A stretch of 64,000 bases of DNA. Source: Trinickia violacea. GTDB lineage: Bacteria > Pseudomonadota > Gammaproteobacteria > Burkholderiales > Burkholderiaceae. The stretch is taken from the NCBI RefSeq assembly GCF_005280735.1, contig NZ_CP040077.1:2542001-2606000 (forward strand). The letters run 5' to 3'. A program made the position numbers and the translations under genes. Within the stretch, counting starts at the first letter, position 1; every line of letters begins with the position of its first letter. The notes beneath the pieces are model-generated. The model did not search any database and had not been told where the DNA came from. It saw only the letters and a list, made by a program, of their open reading frames with translations. This document shows, piece after piece, positions 61,009 through 64,000 of the stretch.

Positions 61009-62391
61009 TCAACGCCGCCAGCGCAGCGGCCGGCGGAAGATGTGCCGCTCGATCCGCACCGGCGGCACCGCGTCGAGAAACGCCAACGCGCCGCCCGTCC
61101 GTGCGCCCTCTTGCCGCTCGCGTTCCTCGTCGGCCTCGACGGTGCGGCTCGTGTCGATGAACAGCGCCGCGACGATGCCAAGCGCAAGCAGCCCCGCCGA
61201 GACGGCGAACGGCGCGCCATAGCCGCCGGTATGCTCGATCAGATAGCCGAACGCGACCGGCGAGACCATCCCGGCGAGGCCGAAGCCCGTGTTCATCATG
61301 CCGCCCGCCGTGCCCGCGTACTTGCCGGCGATATCGAGCGGCAGCGTCCACAAGACGGGGTTCGTGATTTCGAGGAAGAAGAACGACCCGGTCAGCAGCC
61401 ACACGGCCGTCAACGGATCCGCCACCGAGATCGTCGGCAGCAGGAACGCGAGCGAGCCTCCCATGCCGACCACCAGCACCGCGCAGCGCGCGAAGCGCAG
61501 CCGCCCGGTGAGCTTGAAGATCCGGTCCGACACCACGCCGCCGAGCGTGTCGCCGACCACGCCCGCGAGCAGCGGCAGCGCAGTGAAGAGCGCGAGATGC
61601 TTGAGGTCGAAGCCGCGCGACTCCTTGAGGTAGGACGGCAGCCAGGTCAGGTAGACCCACAGCAGCCAGCCATAGCAGAAGTCGACGAAGGTCACGAGCC
61701 ACATGCGATGGATCAGCTTGCGCCACGGCGTCGCCGAGCGCTTCGCGCGCTCGCAGTCGCCCGCGCGATAGCCGATTTCGGCGGTTTCCTCGGGCGTGAT
61801 GCGGCGATTCTGCTCAGGCGAATTGGTGAACACGAAGAGGTAGAGCACGGTCCACGCGAGGCTCGCGATGCCGAGCAGGATGAACGCGCTGCGCCAGCCG
61901 CTCGCGACCACCACCGCGAGCACGACGGGCGGCGTCACCGCGCCGCCGAGGCGCGCGAAGCTGTGCGTGATCCCCTGCGCGAAGCCGCGCTCGCCGACCG
62001 GCATCCAGTAGGTAAAGGCGCGCGTGGCCGTGGGGAACGCACCGCCCTCGCCGATGCCGAGCACGAAGCGCAGCATCACGAGCACGATGACGCTGCCGGC
62101 GAAGCCCGTGGCGAGCGTCGCCGCGCCCCAGATCAGCGAGAGCGTCGTCAGCACGAGCTTCGGGCCAAATTTATCCGACAGCCAGCCGCCGATGATCTGC
62201 ATCGCCGCATACGGATAGGCGAACGCCGAAAACACGAGGCCGAGCTCCATCGTCGTCAGGCCCATCTCGTGACGGATCAGCGGTCCCGCGACGGCGATGT
62301 TCACGCGGTCGATGTAAGAGATGAAATACATCAGACACATGACCGCCAAGATGATGTGGCGCGTCTTCACGCGCCGTAGATGCTGTCCCAT
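61009..62391 (-). CDS. MFS transporter, anion:cation symporter type
   Basis: A 460-aa major facilitator with twelve predicted helices. The early motif YISYIDRVNIAVAGPLI (written in the protein as FISYIDRVNIAVAG) and LSDKFGPKLVLT are typical of the ACS group that carries organic anions. The start at 62391 has a GGAG site; a longer frame to 62481 is not conserved. It is convergent with the GMC gene and 97 bp downstream of the acyl-CoA synthetase gene. An organic or sulfonic acid substrate is inferred. Confidence 0.87.
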   Translation of the reverse strand: MGQHLRRVKTRHIILAVMCLMYFISYIDRVNIAVAGPLIRHEMGLTTMELGLVFSAFAYPYAAMQIIGGWLSDKFGPKLVLTTLSLIWGAATLATGFAGSVIVLVMLRFVLGIGEGGAFPTATRAFTYWMPVGERGFAQGITHSFARLGGAVTPPVVLAVVVASGWRSAFILLGIASLAWTVLYLFVFTNSPEQNRRITPEETAEIGYRAGDCERAKRSATPWRKLIHRMWLVTFVDFCYGWLLWVYLTWLPSYLKESRGFDLKHLALFTALPLLAGVVGDTLGGVVSDRIFKLTGRLRFARCAVLVVGMGGSLAFLLPTISVADPLTAVWLLTGSFFFLEITNPVLWTLPLDIAGKYAGTAGGMMNTGFGLAGMVSPVAFGYLIEHTGGYGAPFAVSAGLLALGIVAALFIDTSRTVEADEERERQEGARTGGALAFLDAVPPVRIERHIFRRPLRWRR

Positions 62392-62487
62392 GCTGTTGTC
62401 TCCGAATGTCTCTTTTGTGATGACTGCCGGGCCTGCCTGATCTGCCAAACCGGTCGCCGGCCGCACGATGCGAGCGGTCAACGCGCG

Positions 62488-64000
62488 TCAATCGGGCGGC
62501 GGGGCCACGAGCTTCAGGCGCTGCACCTTGCCCGAGGGACCGCGCGGCAATTCGCTCACGAAGCGGATTTCCTTCGGCGTCTTGTAGCGGCCCAGTTCGC
62601 GCAGGCAGTGCGCGCGCAGCGCGTCGGCATCGGGCGCGCCGCCGGGCCAGTGCGACTCGCGCGGCACGACGAAGGCCACGATCTCCTGCCCGTAGGCGGG
62701 ATCGGGCACGCCGACCGCGGCCGCGTCGAGCACGCCCGGGTGGCGCAGCAGCGCCTCGTCGACCTCGCGCGGCGCGATGTTCTCACCGCCCTTGATGATC
62801 AGCTCCTTCGCGCGGCCGTTGATGTAGAAGTAGCCCTCGTCGTCGCGATAGCCGAGGTCGCCGGTGCGCAACCAGCCGTCGGCCGTGAACGCCTTCGCGG
62901 TCTCCTCCGGGCGCTTGTAGTAGCCGCGCATCACCTGCTCGCCGCGCAGCACGATTTCGCCGCTCTGGTTCGGCGCGCACTCGCGGCCTTCGAGGTCGAT
63001 CACCTTCGCCTCGCCGCCCGACGGCAGGCCGATGCTGCCGACGCGCCGCCGAGCCGGTTCGTACGGATTGCTGAAGGCGGGCGCGGCGGTTTCGGTCATG
63101 CCCATCGTCTCGATGATGCCGATCCCGAAGCGCGCTTCGAAGGCGCGGTGATGGTCTCCCGGCAGCGCCGCCGACGCGCTGCGGCAGAACTTGAGCGCCG
63201 AGAGGTCGAAGCCGAGCGGCCCATCGCCGTTGAGCAGATACGCGACGATCGTCGGCACCACGTTGATCCAGGTGCAGCCGTAGCGCGCGGCGTCGCGCCA
63301 GAAGGTGCGCGTCGAGAAGCGCGGCGCCATCGCGACCGAGCCCGCGTGATAGAGCGGCGTGACGAGCGTCACGACCAGCCCGTTGATGTGATAGAGCGGC
63401 AGCGACGCGAGCACGCGGTCTTCGGCGCCGAGCCGATGCTCGGCGCTGATGTTGCGCGCATTGGCGAGCAGGTTGCGGTGGCTCAGCTGCACGCCCTTGG
63501 GCGCGCCTGTCGTGCCGGACGTGTACATCAGCAAGGCGATGTCGTCCGCGTGGCACGGTGCGCTCCGGGCGGCTTCGCGGCTCGCGCCGGTGCTCGCCGC
63601 CGAGGCGCCTTCTCGCCGCAGGGCTACGGCCGCCGGCGCACTCGCTTCGGCGAACGCGGTCTCGAGCGTCGGCAACACCGGCAGCATCGGCAGTTCCAGC
63701 GCATCAGGCGCCGTGCGCACGAGGGCGATCTCGCGCGTCGAGCCCGCTTCGCGCAGTTCGGCGAGTACGGCGGCCAGCGCGTCGACGGTCTCGTCGCACG
63801 CGAAGATCATGCGCGTGTCCGAATGCTCGACGATGTAGCGCAGTTGCGAAGCCTGGCACAGCAGATTCAGCGGATGCGCGACGAGCCCGCTGTACATGGC
63901 GCCGAGCAGCAGCGTGGCCGTCTGGTTGCCGTTGCCCATGAATACCGAGACGACGTCGCCGGGCCGCAGGCCAGCATCATGAAAGCGCGTTTCGAGCTCG
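62488..64000 (-). CDS. AMP-dependent acyl-CoA synthetase (5' part beyond window)
   Basis: The C-terminal 503 codons of an adenylate-forming acyl-CoA synthetase; the N-terminus lies beyond the right edge. The P-loop YTSGTTGAPKGVQLSH, the A5 motif MGMTETAAPAFSNP, the hinge NGRAKELIIKGGENIAP and the catalytic Lys in GPSGKVQRLKL are visible. It is not closely similar to the benzoate ligase in this window. The acid substrate is unknown. It is followed by the MFS gene on the same strand. Confidence 0.88.
   Translation of the reverse strand, partial: ELETRFHDAGLRPGDVVSVFMGNGNQTATLLLGAMYSGLVAHPLNLLCQASQLRYIVEHSDTRMIFACDETVDALAAVLAELREAGSTREIALVRTAPDALELPMLPVLPTLETAFAEASAPAAVALRREGASAASTGASREAARSAPCHADDIALLMYTSGTTGAPKGVQLSHRNLLANARNISAEHRLGAEDRVLASLPLYHINGLVVTLVTPLYHAGSVAMAPRFSTRTFWRDAARYGCTWINVVPTIVAYLLNGDGPLGFDLSALKFCRSASAALPGDHHRAFEARFGIGIIETMGMTETAAPAFSNPYEPARRRVGSIGLPSGGEAKVIDLEGRECAPNQSGEIVLRGEQVMRGYYKRPEETAKAFTADGWLRTGDLGYRDDEGYFYINGRAKELIIKGGENIAPREVDEALLRHPGVLDAAAVGVPDPAYGQEIVAFVVPRESHWPGGAPDADALRAHCLRELGRYKTPKEIRFVSELPRGPSGKVQRLKLVAPPPD

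Overview
The window looks like a chromosomal segment from a high-GC beta-proteobacterium of the Burkholderiaceae (Burkholderia / Paraburkholderia / Trinickia type). The reasons are the high GC content, the box benzoyl-CoA genes with a BoxR regulator, Xsc-type taurine dissimilation, a PuuD/PuuE/allantoicase purine route, and the DUF3348/DUF802/OmpA/DUF2894 gene set. I saw no rRNA, tRNA, insertion sequence, phage gene or CRISPR array. It reads as a run of catabolic modules, each with its own regulator.

1-16385, purine use. A BMP-type nucleoside/purine ABC transporter (minus strand, substrate-binding protein cut by the window edge) is divergent from a LysR regulator. An 8-oxoguanine/guanine deaminase-type amidohydrolase follows. 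The urate-to-glyoxylate route is uraH, puuD (urate oxidase with a cytochrome c tail), uraD, puuE, allantoicase and ureidoglycolate lyase, with a hydantoin/allantoin racemase, an NCS1 permease and an FCD-type GntR regulator that has a perfect 18-bp operator-like palindrome before its start. Xanthine dehydrogenase is not in the window.

16386-19077, housekeeping: DUF1992 - tadA - ldcA, ending in a strong terminator, and a small helical protein. 19230-27320, aerobic benzoate: boxCBA and boxR on the minus strand, divergent from benzoate-CoA ligase and an alpha/beta hydrolase, with BoxR-type palindromes in both promoter regions. 27366-32906: an ArsR/BigR-like regulator with an AT-rich inverted repeat, a chemoreceptor, a dctA broken by an internal deletion, a SuyAB-like sulfolactate sulfo-lyase pair, and a divergent GntR/UTRA regulator preceded by a 28-codon leader ORF whose translation could open a hairpin hiding the regulator's ribosome-binding site.

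32937-37122, the most unusual module: four tightly packed minus-strand genes, DUF3348 - DUF802 - OmpA - DUF2894. The DUF802 protein has a MotA/ExbB/ZorA-like four-helix membrane core and a tail of about 500 residues. The OmpA protein has a single membrane helix with a MotB/ZorB-like Asp and a peptidoglycan-binding domain. I read it as an uncharacterised ion-driven envelope motor with two accessory proteins; it is not canonical Zorya.

37354-43645: a sugar-type ABC transporter, then an orphan AceE/MdeB-type E1 dehydrogenase divergent from an Lrp regulator with an 11-bp inverted repeat between them. 43956-64000, taurine/sulfonate dissimilation: MocR (TauR-like), amino acid permease, TauY-like dehydrogenase, IclR, TauBAC transporter, NTF2-like (TauX-like) protein, xsc, pta, an orphan CobS/CobT-like AAA+/VWA pair, a GMC oxidoreductase, an MFS transporter and an acyl-CoA synthetase cut by the window end. 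Three copies of a direct-repeat element (two CCAG-containing 7-mers exactly 23 bp apart) lie before tauY, before tauX-xsc, and between cobS and the GMC gene. This suggests one MocR-type regulon and places the CobST pair and the GMC enzyme in sulfonate metabolism.
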